A DNA stretch of 64,000 nucleotides, taken from NCBI GenBank assembly GCA_030435675.1, contig CM059622.1, positions 8,680,001-8,744,000 on the forward strand. The letters run 5' to 3'. Origin of the DNA: Steinernema hermaphroditum (taxonomy: Eukaryota; Nematoda; Chromadorea; Rhabditida; Steinernematidae). How positions within the stretch are numbered: position 1 is the stretch's first letter; each line of letters opens with the position of its first letter. The position numbers and the translations under genes were made by a program. The notes below the pieces were generated by a model. It had not been told where the DNA came from. It saw nothing but the letters and a program-made list of their open reading frames with translations, and did not search any database. Of this stretch, positions 12,431-27,207 are shown in pieces.

Positions 12431-13749
12431 CTACGCGTGGAAAACCCGTCGGAGGCGCGTAAGGAAGTCGCTTCGGAGCTCGGCGATCGTCTCCGCGAGC
12501 CACATCTCGATCTCGGCGTCGGCGCGCACGAAGGAGTCCTTGTAGGGCCAGTTGAGGTGCGCCCGCGGCGTCGCGCAGAGTTCCTCGTCGAACGCTGAGG
12601 AGGCGAACGGCGACGGCCACGAGGCGAACCGCGTCCAGTCGCGCTTCCGGAGCTGCCAGCCGTGGAGCACAAAGTCGCGCCCGCTCCACAATGAGTTCGT
12701 CAGCCAGCCGTCCCGGCTCCATCTGAATCCGTCTCGATTCTGGGCATTTCGGCGCCACCTACCTCTGCTCCCTCTGCTCCTTCCTAAGGAGGCGCACTCT
12801 CCCGCCGTCGAAGTCCGCCTGCTGGCCCATCAGCCAGCGGGTGCACACCGTGTAGTCGGCGAGGCCTTCGTAGTCCCTGAATTGGCGCGATATCCTACGG
12901 TACATGGGGACCCTCACCGAGAAGCGCTCCACAGTCGTTGGCAGCACCGCGTATCCAGATCGGGCCGGAGCCGCTCGAGAAAGACGTTCTGAAAGGGACT
13001 CGGGTCGGCGGAGAGGTCGAGGCGCCTACGTGGATCGCCCCGTTATCGGTGCCGTGGAAACTGCTAGGGAGGGAGAACTGATAGTCGGCCCAGAAGTCGA
13101 GGAATCGCTGCGAGTAGTTCGAGTTCCTGAAGAGGTAACTCCCGGCCATGATCTCGTGATTGAAGATGCGTTCGTAGAAGACGATCTCGGTCGGCGATTC
13201 CGGCAGAAACTCCTCGAGAAGGTGGTCCGGGTTCACGACGCCCATGTCGGCGTCGATGAACAGCAGCCACTGGAGCTCCGGATGCCGCTCCCCGATGCGC
13301 GCCGCCACGCAGTGGCGTTGGAACATAAACTGAGCGCCTTTTCGGGGACTCCGGGGGAACTCACATCGGAGTGGCTGCATCGTCCCAGTAGCGTTTCGTC
13401 TGCGGCGACGTCGATGACGAGGTTACGGTAGCCGTGATGGAGAGCGTAGCACTTCACTGAGTTGAGCGCCAGGGAGTAGTCGAGGACGTCGGCGTCCTTC
13501 ACAATGGTCAGAATGGCGATGGAGAGATCTGTAAGGACCGAAGGATGAGGGACGACCAGGGCGAGGAGTACTTTGGTCCGATCGAATGGATCGAATGGGA
13601 CGGTATACGGTATCCGAGTACAGATTGCGGTAAACGGTGCGTAGCAGCGAAAAGTTGAGCTCCTCGAAGCAGATGAGGGCTAAGAGAAGACAGAGGGTGA
13701 GGAAGGACCTCCTGAAGCCACGTGGGGAGCCGAAGCCTCCAAATCGCAT
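12431..13749 (-). CDS. Nematode DUF273 (GT34-like) glycosyltransferase, type II membrane protein
   Basis: Likely Golgi glycosyltransferase of the nematode DUF273 family, related to GMA12/MNN10 galactosyl- and mannosyltransferases. Exon 1 (13572-13749) encodes a short basic head and a signal anchor ([19 protein letters not shown]), giving a type II topology. Later exons carry the catalytic GT-A core, with the metal-binding DxD as [13 protein letters not shown], then [19 protein letters not shown] and GTDNGAIH, all typical of the family. The C-terminal part contains [10 protein letters not shown] and [20 protein letters not shown]. Six exons are joined by introns of about 35-43 nt; I chose the intron 1 donor (13571) because it restores phase into [14 protein letters not shown]. 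The sugar donor and acceptor cannot be read from the sequence. Confidence 0.85.
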
Positions 13750-14007
13750 CCTTCGGTGGCCTCTGGAAGCTTCGAGGAACTAGCTGAAAGTTCCGACCAT
13801 CGCGAGGCGGTTACCCGGTTAAGTAAGATGTGGAAGCACTCAACTCATAGAGCCCAGGAACATTCGAATAGCTGAAGCCGTTTATATAGCACATGACTTA
13901 GAATTAGCATCAACCGAAGGCACGAGATAAAAAACGGAACTGAAGACAAGAAACAATCATGGCAAAGGAATGCAAAGAAGTAGGGTTTCGGCGGTCATTG
14001 TGAGATT

Positions 14008-16082
14008 TCAGAGTTCCAGTTGGCGACCCTTCGTTTTTTCTAGGACGTACTGCGTGAAGCGCTTCAGGAAGCGCGGGTACTCCCTCTTGTACACAACCCG
14101 AAGGGCAGAACTGGGCACCCAGCCTCCGGGGTTTACTAAATACCAGTGTTAGATGCTGAGATAGAGAGGAATGTACCTTGGGCGACGTAGATGATCCTGC
14201 AGCTGATGTTGTCGCGCGTGTAAGAGCGCGCAGGATCCGCGCTTCCCTTTTCGATGACGGTTTGGCAGATCATGGCTATGGTAAGTCCCACTCGAACACA
14301 GGCCTTATTCGTAAGCTGAAACCAGTATCGTTCGGGGAGTTCGACCTCTTCCACCTACGTTGACTTCCGGTCGCTCGGTGTCATGATTGCACACCAGAAA
14401 CGCGTCGATGGCGTCGGGGTCCTTATGGGAATCCACCCGGCGCATGTGGGACCAAAACAGCGACTCGCGCTGCGCAGCGGGCCAAACGCGCTTATGCACC
14501 TGGTGTAGGACCATCGTGTCCTCTGATATCTTCTCGATCAACTTGACATCATCCAGAGTGGCTGAAACGGGACGATCAGGTCAGGGTGCAAGCGACGGAA
14601 CAACAATCCCAGTCCATCTTGTAGCGAGCGTCGAAGAAGTAGTGCAGGTACTCACGCGCGCTGACTCCTTTCACTGAATGAGTCGCCTTCAGCGGATCGC
14701 ACACGAGTCCGTCGATCTCCAGATCCCGTTTGTACATCTTCATCTCGCCTTCGGAAGCGAACAGCTCCCAAACGCCGTCCTCAACGCCCGCCTTCCCATA
14801 ACGTAGCTGCTCCATTGCAATGTGATCGATCTCGCTGTACAGAACATGGTTTCTGGACAGCGTCACCTTCTCAAAAAAGCGCGACTGTGATGCATCGAGC
14901 TCCATCTAAACGAATAATGACTAAGTTCTATCGCAAGCGAGTTACTCACCGAGAGCGGCGCCTCGCCACACACGGCATCTTCCGCATCGTGCCACTCTTC
15001 TTCGCTCGCAAGGCTCTCTCCCACGACCTAAATAAAAAAGAAATATTTCTACGCGCAGAGAAACCTCACCTGCGCGTTGCCGTTATGGTCCGAGCAGGCG
15101 TTTGCGTCCTTAATCTAAACAAAAAAAAAACGGTTGCACGTAGAAAGCGGCACTCACCGGCGACAGCTTGTTGCGGTCAGCTGCCGACAGGGTATTCATG
15201 CACTCCTGCACGATGTTCTCCGTGTTCTGGATGGTTTCTACGAGCATTTCCAAGTGTGGCAGCTCCGAGAATTTCTCTGCGATGAGTTGACGACTGGCGC
15301 TCAGCTGGGCGAGGTGAAGTTCGAGTTGTTGCACGACCTGTAACGGGACGACCTGAAACATGGAGTCAGAAACATAAGAAGGAACGCGCGGGCGAAGTTT
15401 TAGCACACAAAAAGTGATCGCGCGCCGCATTTTCCGTGCGCGAGCGATCGATCACCGATAGCCAAACTTCTTACGCCATCTATCGACGAAACTCACTAAA
15501 TTGAGTGATTTGACGCTGCTGAGAGCATCGATGTCGTCACACTCTGTGATCATGCTGCTGTAGCCAGAGTCGTTCTGAAAGCGGAAGAGTCACGGAGGCC
15601 CGCACGGCCATGACTCACGCAGCACTTCATCAGAGCGCTGATCCATTGGTTCCGCTCAGCGACCGTCCGCGCTTCCAAGTGCCACATCACAGAGTTTTGG
15701 GCCAGCGTGAAGCGGCACCTATTGATCGTGTCTTCCTGAAAAGATCGCGTCTGTGTTGTGAATGTGTTTCCTCTGGCGACTTACTCCAAGTGTGGCGTCC
15801 TTGACCGTCATAGAGCACTCGTAGCCCTTAGAGCCGGCCCGACGGTAGACGAGGACACCGTTCTTCAGTTCGAAATGGCGCACCTGCCAGCCGCCCAAGT
15901 AGTTCGTCCATTTGAGGAGGTCTCCCTCCAGGTGCAGCCTGCAACTCCGTGATCAGATGGCGCGCGCGTTGAACTTACAGCGACTGCGAATGTGAAGAGA
16001 TCCTCGCGCGCATCTTCCCGGCGCCGTCGTTTTCCGACGCTTCTTCGAGGCCAACTCCAGACGCCGACTCCTCCTTCTTCAT
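14008..16082 (-). CDS. CERT/GPBP ceramide transfer protein homolog (PH-START)
   Basis: Moves ceramide from ER to trans-Golgi. The start at 16082 opens a short acidic head. A PH domain follows directly ([20 protein letters not shown], then [20 protein letters not shown]), which in this family binds PI4P. The linker contains [13 protein letters not shown], a good FFAT-like motif (consensus EFFDAxE) for docking to VAP in the ER. The START domain covers the second half: [65 protein letters not shown], then NPGGWVP and a C-terminus [20 protein letters not shown]. Domain order and these motifs match CERT (cert-1 in C. elegans, from memory F25H2.6). About ten exons with short introns, several bounded by A-rich tracts near 15030 and 15120. 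Confidence 0.92.
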
Positions 16083-16289
16083 CGTCGGCCCGGCGGAGCT
16101 CTTCGCGGCTTGTTTGAACTTATTCTCGCGCGCCTCTTTGTTTGTTCTCGTCCGGATGGTCGTTTGATCCTTGATCCCGCTGCCAGCTGACTCGAACCTG
16201 AAGCCCGACAGACGGCGCCTTCAAAGATGATCACGCCAACGTCGCCAAGCAGCTATCTGGGAATCCTCGCCTATTCGGCCGCTCATTGT

Positions 16290-17115
16290 CACGCACGGCG
16301 TGTCAGCGCCATTGAAGCCGAGACAGAAAAGCGCCCGCGCTATCGTGGCAGGACCACAAAAAATGTTCTCAGTTTCTTGCTTTTTGAGCACCAAAATGCA
16401 GATTTCTCCGCACAGAAGTCGAATTTCCAAAATTCAACATGTGAATCGATAGCAAATCCTCTGCTGAACATTTTGCGACCCGACTCGCTGAGATCCATCG
16501 CAAATTGAGAGAGGAGATACATTTCTACGGAGTGCCATTTTGGCTCAAAAATGGCCGATTTTGGCCCTTCCCGGATAACAAACGTACTTTTCTCCGCACA
16601 GAAGTCGAATTTCCAAAATTCAACAGGTGAATCGATAGCAAATCCTCTGCTGAGCATTTTGCGACCCGACTCACTGAGATCCATCGCGAATTGAGAGAGG
16701 AGATGCATTTCTACGGAGTGCCATTTCGGCGATAGGCGTTTTAGGTGTTTATCGTCATAAATCGTACATTTCTCCGCGAAGAAGGCATCAAATCAGGATA
16801 CCTTTGGCGGAAATCGTGCACTAGAGTGTGCCGAGCATTTTGCGCATAGAAAGGACGAAATATGTGTAGCTGGCCAAAAGTTACAAGGCTTCTTCAAACT
16901 GTCTAATCGGAAACAACCTGCGACTTTTACTTCGTCGCGGGAGCCAAAAATGTCAGCCAAAAATGTCAGCTCCTAATGTCAGTACCCATTTCTCCGCGAA
17001 GAAGTTGAATTTGCAAAATTCAAAACAGGTGTATCGATAGGAAATTCACTGCTGAGCATTTTGCGACCCATCTGGAGCAGATTGGGTGCGAGCTGAGAAA
17101 GTTTATCCATTTCTA
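16290..17115. repeat. Degenerate tandem repeat of a dispersed family
   Basis: A module beginning TTTCTCCGC(A/G)(C/A)AGAAG recurs at about 16403, 16589, 16769 and 16989, spacings of 186, 180 and 220 bp. The first two copies are nearly identical over about 140 bp, including GAATTTCCAAAATTCAACA and GAACATTTTGCGACCCGACTC or a close variant. Copies three and four are diverged. The left edge (TGTCAGCGCCATTGAA near 16300) and internal words recur at 33470-33890, so this is a dispersed family. No coding capacity was recognised. Confidence 0.8.
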
Positions 17116-17336
17116 CGGGCGTCATGACATAAGCGCGCCGGATTTAAGCGCGCCGTCATAAGCGCGCCGTCATGGGATCTGAGGCCCTGCGACAAGAAGA
17201 GGAAGAGGTGTTTCGTAGATTCACGATGCATATGTACAGTATCTGTTCTCGATTCTTTCGTCTCTGCTATGAATCCGCCTTCATTTTCTACTTTTTTTCT
17301 ACGGCCTTTCTGAACGCTTCTGTACGATAGGGGATC

Positions 17337-17581
17337 TGAGGCCCTGCGACAAGAAGAGGAAGAGGTGTTTCGTAGATTCAAGCGTGGTTCATCAAGCGGT
17401 CGACATGTGACTTCCGAAGCCGAGGAAACTGATCGTTTGCTGCTTGAAGGACCCCTTCAATCCCCAATTGAAGAATCCGACGCGAGGGAAGCAGAAGATG
17501 AAGAGCAGGTCACCGCGGCGTTCTTCATCGAAGAGCGCGAGAAAGAGGCCAATGATTACCGGCGGCTATCAAACGGAGGTG
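17337..17581 (+). pseudogene. Exon-like acidic coding fragment inside the TIR element
   Basis: A single open segment of about 80 codons runs from a possible acceptor (GATCTGAG) through EALRQEEEEVFRRFKRG to DYRRLSNGG and ends at a good donor (GGAGGTGAGTGC). It is charged, rich in Glu and Arg, and I do not recognise it. Its first ~50 bp is duplicated 160 bp upstream. Being flanked by the inverted 14-bp arrays, it looks like a captured host exon rather than a transposon gene. A real exon of a gene whose other exons I missed remains possible. Confidence 0.4.
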
Positions 17582-17735
17582 AGTGCATCTTGAGCTGACG
17601 CTGATGCAGCAGCTTCTTGCAAATCACTGCCATCAATAAACCACAGTTATTTCTTGCTAAATCATTGTTCCCTTCCTAGTTGAAGGAATCGAGAACAGAT
17701 ACTGTACACGCGTATCGTGTCGAAACCACCCCTTC

Positions 17736-18003
17736 TGACGGCGCGCTTGTGTCGCGGCGCGCTTATATCGCCGCGCGCTTCTGACGGTGCGCTTATGACG
17801 GCGCGCTTGTGTCGCCGCGCGCTTATATCGCCGCGCGCTTATGACGGTGCGCTTATGACGGTGCGCTTATGACGGCGCGCTTATGACGGCGCGCTTGTGT
17901 CGCGGCGCGCTTATGACGGCGCGCTTATGACGGCGCGCTTATGTCGCGGCGCGCTTATGACGGCGCGCTTATTTCGGCGCGCTTAAATCCGGCGCTCTTA
18001 TGT
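17736..18003. repeat. 14-bp tandem array (GGCGCGCTTATGAC)
   Basis: About 19 imperfect copies of a 14-bp unit with internal variants (TTATGAC, TTGTGTC, TTATATC) between constant CGGCGCGC cores. It forms the right end of the inverted-array element. There are no spacers, so it is not a CRISPR. Confidence 0.9.
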
Positions 18004-18279
18004 CGTGTCACGATTTCTACGGTGTGGCTTTCGCCACGGACGCGAAAATGTCTGCCCTGACACACCGTGCACGTACGCGGCCAGTGGGACCCGACTCGGA
18101 CAAGCAGCCGATCTCTCGTAAGCGTTCCTTCCATGGCGACGTAGGCCGAGTAGAAGGAGCTCGAACGTTTGCAGAGCGAATCTGTTTTTTAAGAGTACAC
18201 TCGGCGTTCCTCTGTTCGCACTCAACGGAGAGACTTAGAAATTGCACAAAACGGGAAATAAATCTTTATACTATCATCA

Positions 18280-19421
18280 CTAAGAGTTCACAAGGTGGTC
18301 CATCGACTCGTCATACTCCCAGTCGAAGGTTTCGTCTTCGGCGCTCCCCTTCGGGTAGTTTTCCTGAAAGAGCACGTCATGAACGGTAGTGGGAGAGGCG
18401 GTACCTTCAGGATTTTGACCATCTTCGCGTAGTCGGGAATCTGGTTGTAGGCTATGCGCGAGAGGTACTCCGGGACGTCACGGATTCCGCGCGGCAAATG
18501 CCGACACATGTCACGAAACGGCGTATTCTCCTTTTTCCGCGCAATGTCGTCCGGATCCACAAGGTTCTTCCACGGCAGGCCGCCCTCTCCAAGCTCGATG
18601 ATCGAGTAAAGAAGGCTCCAGAGGTCGTCTACGGGTCCCTGGATCACTATGAGTACATTCAGAGCGAGAGGAGGCTCACCTGTTCGCGGCGGTCGTGCAC
18701 CGTCAGAGAGACGTAGCGCAGCGTGCCGCGGAATCCGGCATACACCCGCTCCTTGCGAAAGGATCCGGCTTCCGAGCGAAAGCGGCGCGTCATGCCGAAG
18801 TCGACGAGGAAGATCGTCCGCTGCTGACCCGTGGAGGCTAAGCCCACGCACATGTTCGACGGCTTGATGTCTCTGTGGAGGTAGCCCGTGTCATGCACGA
18901 TCTTCAGAGCCTCCACGGCCTGCTCGCCCACTCGGAGCACCGTGGCCACGGAGAGACGCCGCGTGACGCGTTTCTTCCGGATGTCGCAGAGGTTCGCACC
19001 AAGCATCTCCATCGCAATGAACATGCAGTCCTGAAAGGTGCCGCTGGCCACCTGGAGAGCCTCAGAACCGACACGAAGCGTGGACCTACCAGCAAGGGGA
19101 TGTGCTTGCTGCCTCGGAGCATATTCAGCACCTTCTGTTCGAGGATCATTCGCGACGGCTCGTTATCCACCGGCTCCACCTTAATGGCGATAGTGCGCCC
19201 CTTCTCCCCCTCCACTGCCTTGTAGATCTGCCCAAAGCCGCCGCCGCCGATCATCCTCTCCACGCGGTATCTTCCGTTCAGAACGACTCCGTTGTGCAGA
19301 AATTGCGGCGCATTCTTCCCTCGAATCGCTTCCTTCGGCTTCCCCTGGTCACAGCTCCAGTGACCCTCCACAGTTACTGTAATCTGCTCACCTGGTGTGC
19401 ACGAGGAATTGCCGCCGCCAT
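18280..19421 (-). CDS. CK1/TTBK-family serine/threonine kinase
   Basis: Protein kinase of the casein kinase 1 superfamily, closest in style to the tau-tubulin-kinase-like group expanded in nematodes. The start ATG at 19421 encodes ten residues before a first intron, then the kinase domain. The glycine loop is IGGGGFGQIYKAVE, followed by the VAIK-type lysine (IAIKVEP), catalytic loop HRDIKPSNMCVG and DFG as DFGMTRRF. The region after it (FRGTLRYVSL) is where CK1 kinases keep a modified APE. The last exons carry DDLWSLLYSIIELGEGGLPW and end with an acidic tail, YDESMDHLVNS. The size, just over 300 codons, fits a stand-alone kinase domain. All key catalytic residues (Lys, HRD Asp, DFG Asp) are present, so it should be active. 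Substrate unknown. Many nematode members of this group are sperm-expressed, but nothing here shows that. Confidence 0.88.
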
Positions 19422-19459
19422 CTGGAACTGTCGAAGTCTCGAATGAGGTCTGGAGCAAA

Positions 19460-22872
<3,413 letters not shown>

Positions 22873-23182
22873 AGCGCGCCAGATCTCGTCCGATGTACAT
22901 AGAAGAAATCTCAGGATAGAGGAACACCCCTAACGCACTCATGTATAAAGAAAGATGATAAATGGAAGTATTTGTGACGCCATGTTCGACAAGATGTCGA
23001 TCACGCAGCACGTGAAGCTGCAAAACTCGTTACCCCTATGATTACGGTACCTCCGCAGATCCAAGACGCTGTTAGAATATATCCTCTAGCTTTTTATTTT
23101 ATCGGTTATTAAATAACAGCGATAGGTTAGCGATGACAACCTTATAGGGAGACAACTGGTAAAAGGCTGTAGAAGACCCGAA
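22873..23182. other. Convergent 3' intergenic region
   Basis: Lies between the stops of the RUNX gene (+) and the pocket-protein gene (-). It is AT-richer than its flanks (for example TTTTTATTTTATCGGTTATTAAATAA) and should hold both 3' UTRs and poly(A) signals. No gene seen. Confidence 0.6.
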
Positions 23183-26100
23183 TCAAAATAGACGACTTTG
23201 GTGGATAGATCGATAGGCTCCTCCGCCTCCCATGGCGTAGGGAGTCCTGTCGGCAGCGCGGACGACTGTGTTTATTGTTTTTAGGTCCTGCAAATGGAGA
23301 TATACATGCTGGTGGCGCTCATTCGACGCACCTTTGATGGAGACTTGTGAATGTTGAACTTGAACGATCGGAAGTTGGAAGCTCCTTGTCCTATTGTCGA
23401 CATGGCGTGGACGTTCACGTTGGAGACCGACTTCCGCGGGGACATGCCTGGAGCTTTCAAGGCTGGTAGGCTCAGAAGGGGGACTTGACTCTAAGACAGA
23501 ACCACGTTAGCACGTGAAACACAGATCAGGATCAGGGAACCTCTCTGCCATCGAGGGATGACGGCTGCAGTCGCTTCACGAACGCCTCGGTGCGTCCAAC
23601 GAAAATCGAATTGTAGTACTGGATAAGGTCAGTGTACTCGGGACTCGGCTCTGGAGTAGCTGGAGAACTGCTCATTCCCGGGATAGGCAACGTCGATCCA
23701 GATCGGAGCTTGCCATCCTCTGTCAGCGATCCAATAGAGTCTCGGGAGGCGCCATCGTCGATGGAGGCTTCGATCGACGGAGACCTGCAAGCAGAGGAGA
23801 GAGTGTGGCCAACAGAGTTCCGCCGCTTACTTTGGCTTCTCGAGAAGAACTCTACGGTAGACACGACTGCAAGCCTGAGGCTGATGACGGTAGTGGTACA
23901 TTATGTCGTGGAACGAGATGTCCAGCTTGCAGATCTTGGCAACAATGTAGATACAGCACATAAGGTTCTGGTCTAAATGACGACCGGCCATGAGCGTCGT
24001 GTCCGTGCGAAGAATGTGCTCGAAGAGGGTCCACACTCGCTGTCGGCACTTATCGTCAATTCGGATGCGGTCGAACAAGTCACTCAGTCGTATCGCCGCC
24101 AAATAGTACACCTAAATCGCCCATTTGAGTTGGGTTTATATGCAAGGTAGCGTACCTTTCTGAAGAAGACAACAGTCGACGAATTCTGGTAGTGCCATTC
24201 TGTGTTCGGATCCATCGCCATCCGCTTGGGCGCCCCTCCCATCACGACGTCGTCGTCTTCGTATTCAAGACGTCGCTTTCCGGTGCCGCTCATATAGTTC
24301 GGCTTCATGGGTGACTGTGCGTAACGGCTATAGGCGGACGAAGCAAGCGCTCGTGCAGGAGCACCGTACATCTCGATGCTGCCGGCTGAGGACACTTGTT
24401 GCCACGATGGAACGCCGTCGGCACGTCGCAGCAACGTCGTCCACAAAGGGGAAGTGAAAACCCAAGCCAGCTCTTCCAGGACGCGTTCCTCTACCTGAAG
24501 ATCGTAGTGAAACTGATAAAAATTTCTCTGGTTGTTACCCTGTTGAGGCACTTAACCATTCCGCGGGACAAGTCGGACTCGGCTCGTATCACCAGTTCAA
24601 TGATCTTGTAGAAGGACACAGGCGCCAGTTGCAACAGATCGATGCACCAGGGGAACTCACGCTGACTTTCATACGTGTACAGCACGATCTGTAGCGCGGC
24701 TGCCCACAAAGAAACGATGAACTCCTCCTTGTAGATGATTTCCTAAATAGGACGTTGGCGTAAAAGTGGCGAAATTGAATCACTACCGTCATGTCGGCCG
24801 GCTCGTTCATATTCCTTTCGCGGTCGGAAATCAGAATCTTGACCAAAAGTCGGTAGAACAAAGATTCGACTTCGTCCCGGCGCATCTGCACCATCGATGA
24901 GAAGACGGCATCGTAGTTCGCACTCTCTGGGGCTTTCTGTTCTTCGCGGACCTTGTTGTCGAGCTTTTCGCCCATTCGCCGCACCAAATCTTCAACGAAG
25001 AACTTCGGGTCATCCCGGCATTCGCCGTACAGCTGCTCTAGCTCGTGGCTCTTCGACCAATCTTCCCCCACGAGGTACTGCAGTTTCTGGGCGTTCTGAT
25101 TTGCCGCGGAAAGGGGAGTGACTGGACAGAACTGATCGTTCGCAATGAGATACGATTTGCCGTTGGCGGGAGGCGGTGCGGAGCGTGAGTCGTTCACCTT
25201 CTCAAGGCAGGTCTGCATCCCGATTTGCAAAAGCAGATTCGCGTCGACCGTCACGTCATCGCCGGACACGCGCAAGTGGCTTATGGCGTTTACGTCGTCG
25301 GCCTCGTTGTACACGGAGGAGATATCTTCGGCCACAAAACATCGTTCGTCCATCTCGCCCCTTCGAATCGTCGCCGCGTCACATATTTCGTTCAGGATCT
25401 TCCTAAAGCAAATCGACAACCTTGTGAAAAGAGTGCCAAATACTACATGGTGGAATCCACATCATTCAAAAGATCGGTGTCTTCGGAATCTCCGACCATC
25501 ACATTCTCGGGATCCACGGCAAACAGCTTCTTCAAACGCGGCTTCCAGAAGTGCTGACGGAAATGCTTCGCGTTCAGCAGAACTCCTTCGAACGAGCGGC
25601 ACAGGTTTTCCAAGACACTCTCGCCATTGGATTCCACTAAGTCGCCTGAAATGGTTCGACTCTGCACCACATGGAGAACAAAACTTACGAAAAGCCGGAT
25701 TCAGGAAACGCGGGTCGTACGTTCGAAGTTCGTTGAAGATCAAATCGACGGAGCACAAGAGAGTATGGAAGGAGTTCAGCAAATCATCGCCGATCATGGA
25801 AGACACCTCTGAAAAGGTGCGTTTTTATCTGAAATGGAGGAGGAGCGCACTTTTCATAGTCACATATAGCGTCCACACTAAATCGAAGACCTTCTTCGTG
25901 GAGAGTGACTCTTCTTCGATGTTGACGAAAACCCTTCGGAAAATCGGGAGGTACTTCCGGTAGACGACGGCGGAGACCGCGAGGCTCGCCTGGACGCGGC
26001 TCACTTGCTCTGCAAGGCGTCGGGGGCCACTGACCATGTCCAGCCATTTGTTGAGCTTGTCAAAGAACTCGAGCACACTGGAAGCATCGTGAGGGGGGGC

Positions 26101-26449
26101 ATGGGGCAGAAGACTTACCTGACCTGGCAGACCTTTAGGAGGTTGCTGAGCGAAAAGTGACCAAAGAAAGGCTCCTGGCCTATAGGGGTGCACTGCCACA
26201 CAGCAACGTACACGGCGCATCCGATCCAGCCGTTGACGTGACCCTGTAAGTGGTGCGTAAAGGCTGCGGAAGCGCCTAGCTCACCTCCAGCACGTACTGG
26301 GTGCGTAGGTCTTCGAAAGACGTCCAGGCCTGCTGCACGACTTCGGTGGGGATCTGGACGTCGATGCTCCGGCAGACGCCGACGAATTCGTTCGAAGGCG
26401 ACGAGGCCGACGGGGTAGCGGGAGATTCCTCCGTCGCGCAGACGTCCAT
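23183..26449 (-). CDS. lin-35: Retinoblastoma-family pocket protein (lin-35/Rb ortholog)
   Basis: Pocket protein that binds E2F/DP and recruits repressive complexes (DREAM). The start at 26449 opens MDVCATEESPATPS a few bases after a CTTCCAG acceptor. The N-terminal cyclin-like region includes VQIPTEVVQQAWTSFEDLR and VYRKYLPIFRRVFVNIEEES. Pocket A begins near TPLSAANQNAQKL and continues through DEVESLFYRLLVKILISDRE and QREFPWCIDLLQLAPVSFYK. A short spacer with KRRLEYEDDD separates it from pocket B: FFRKVYYLAAIRLSDLFDRI, DQNLMCCIYIVAKICKLDIS, FHDIMYHYRHQPQACSRVYR. The short linker and the C-terminal block (NFRSFKFNIHKSPSK, then a last exon ending SIHQSRLF) resemble p107/p130 and LIN-35 more than RB1. 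At least eleven exons; the last intron is about 44 nt. Boundaries of some N-terminal exons are approximate. Confidence 0.93.
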
Positions 26450-26622
26450 GGGAATCTGGAAGAAGCCTTCTGAAGTGGATTCTGGGGCGCGAAGAGGTGC
26501 AGCGCGCAGAGTGGATTCGAGGGACCGCGACGAACACAGCGTCCCGCCACAGCCCTGGTCCCGCCGCGATCCCCGCTTCCCGGTAATCGTCGGACGCGAA
26601 ACTTGTTTATTGGACGGGCTAG

Positions 26623-26868
26623 ATGAGGCGCTGGAGGGCCAAGAGGTCCGAGAGGAGGAGGACTCTGCGGGCGATTGCCTCGAGGATGAGTCCTTCCGCG
26701 CCTCTGACCCCTTCCTGGCTGCTTTTGTCTCGCCCCACGGCCTTGCTCGCGCCTTCGGCCGTTCCGCAAATGGTACTTCCCATTCAACCGTGGGAAGATG
26801 TGGAGAAACTCGTGTTATTGCCCAAACGCCGTGCGAAGAAACCTGCTTCGTCGAAGCGATATCTCTAA
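26623..26868 (+). CDS. Possible small basic protein, divergent from lin-35
   Basis: An 81-codon frame whose ATG directly follows TGGACGGGCTAG, a plausible splice acceptor. The N-terminal 40 residues are Arg/Ser/Ala-rich and could be a mitochondrial presequence. The C-terminal part (VLPIQPWEDVEKLVLLPKRR then AKKPASSKRYL) reads like genuine protein. It lies 173 bp from the oppositely oriented lin-35 start, so the two could share a promoter. I do not recognise the family, and it could be chance. Confidence 0.35.
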   Translation: MRRWRAKRSERRRTLRAIASRMSPSAPLTPSWLLLSRPTALLAPSAVPQMVLPIQPWEDVEKLVLLPKRRAKKPASSKRYL

Positions 26869-27207
26869 GGCTAATCTACTGATCCATCGTGGAAAATTAC
26901 GACATCTGCGGAGGAAATTACTTATGTTATCAGTAGTGTAACGTCCGAATCGTCCGCCGCTTCTTTTTAAAACTTTTTGGCATCGATTTTGTTGTGTTAC
27001 ATGTGGTTATTCGCAAGTGCGAGAGACCGAAGATCAGAGGCTGTGAATCGATTGCTTGAGCCCGACTGTATCCCTCCCGTGACTCCCACGATAAACGGTG
27101 AATCACTAGCCGGACTTCACAACCCACAGCCGTGCGTGTTTCGTCCCGAGCTATTTGTGTATGCGACTATTGAGCTGTTTTCAGAGTCAGGTTTCAGTCA
27201 CTTCGCC

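Larger units (their letters stand above)
17126..18004. mobile_element. Foldback-like element with inverted arrays of a 14-bp unit
   Basis: The ends are inverted relative to each other: the left end reads GACATAAGCGCGCCGGATTT and the right end is its near reverse complement. The left end has about three units of TCATAAGCGCGCCG; the right end has roughly 19 units in opposite orientation. Inside, a ~50-bp segment (CTGAGGCCCTGCGACAAGAA...) is directly repeated at about 17177 and 17336, and the word TGTACAGTATCTGTTCTCG (about 17231) reappears inverted near 17690. No transposase is encoded and no clean target duplication was found, so it would be non-autonomous. Confidence 0.7.

Noticed and set aside
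17736..18003. CRISPR-like regular repeats
   Set aside because: Units are contiguous without spacers and the genome is eukaryotic.
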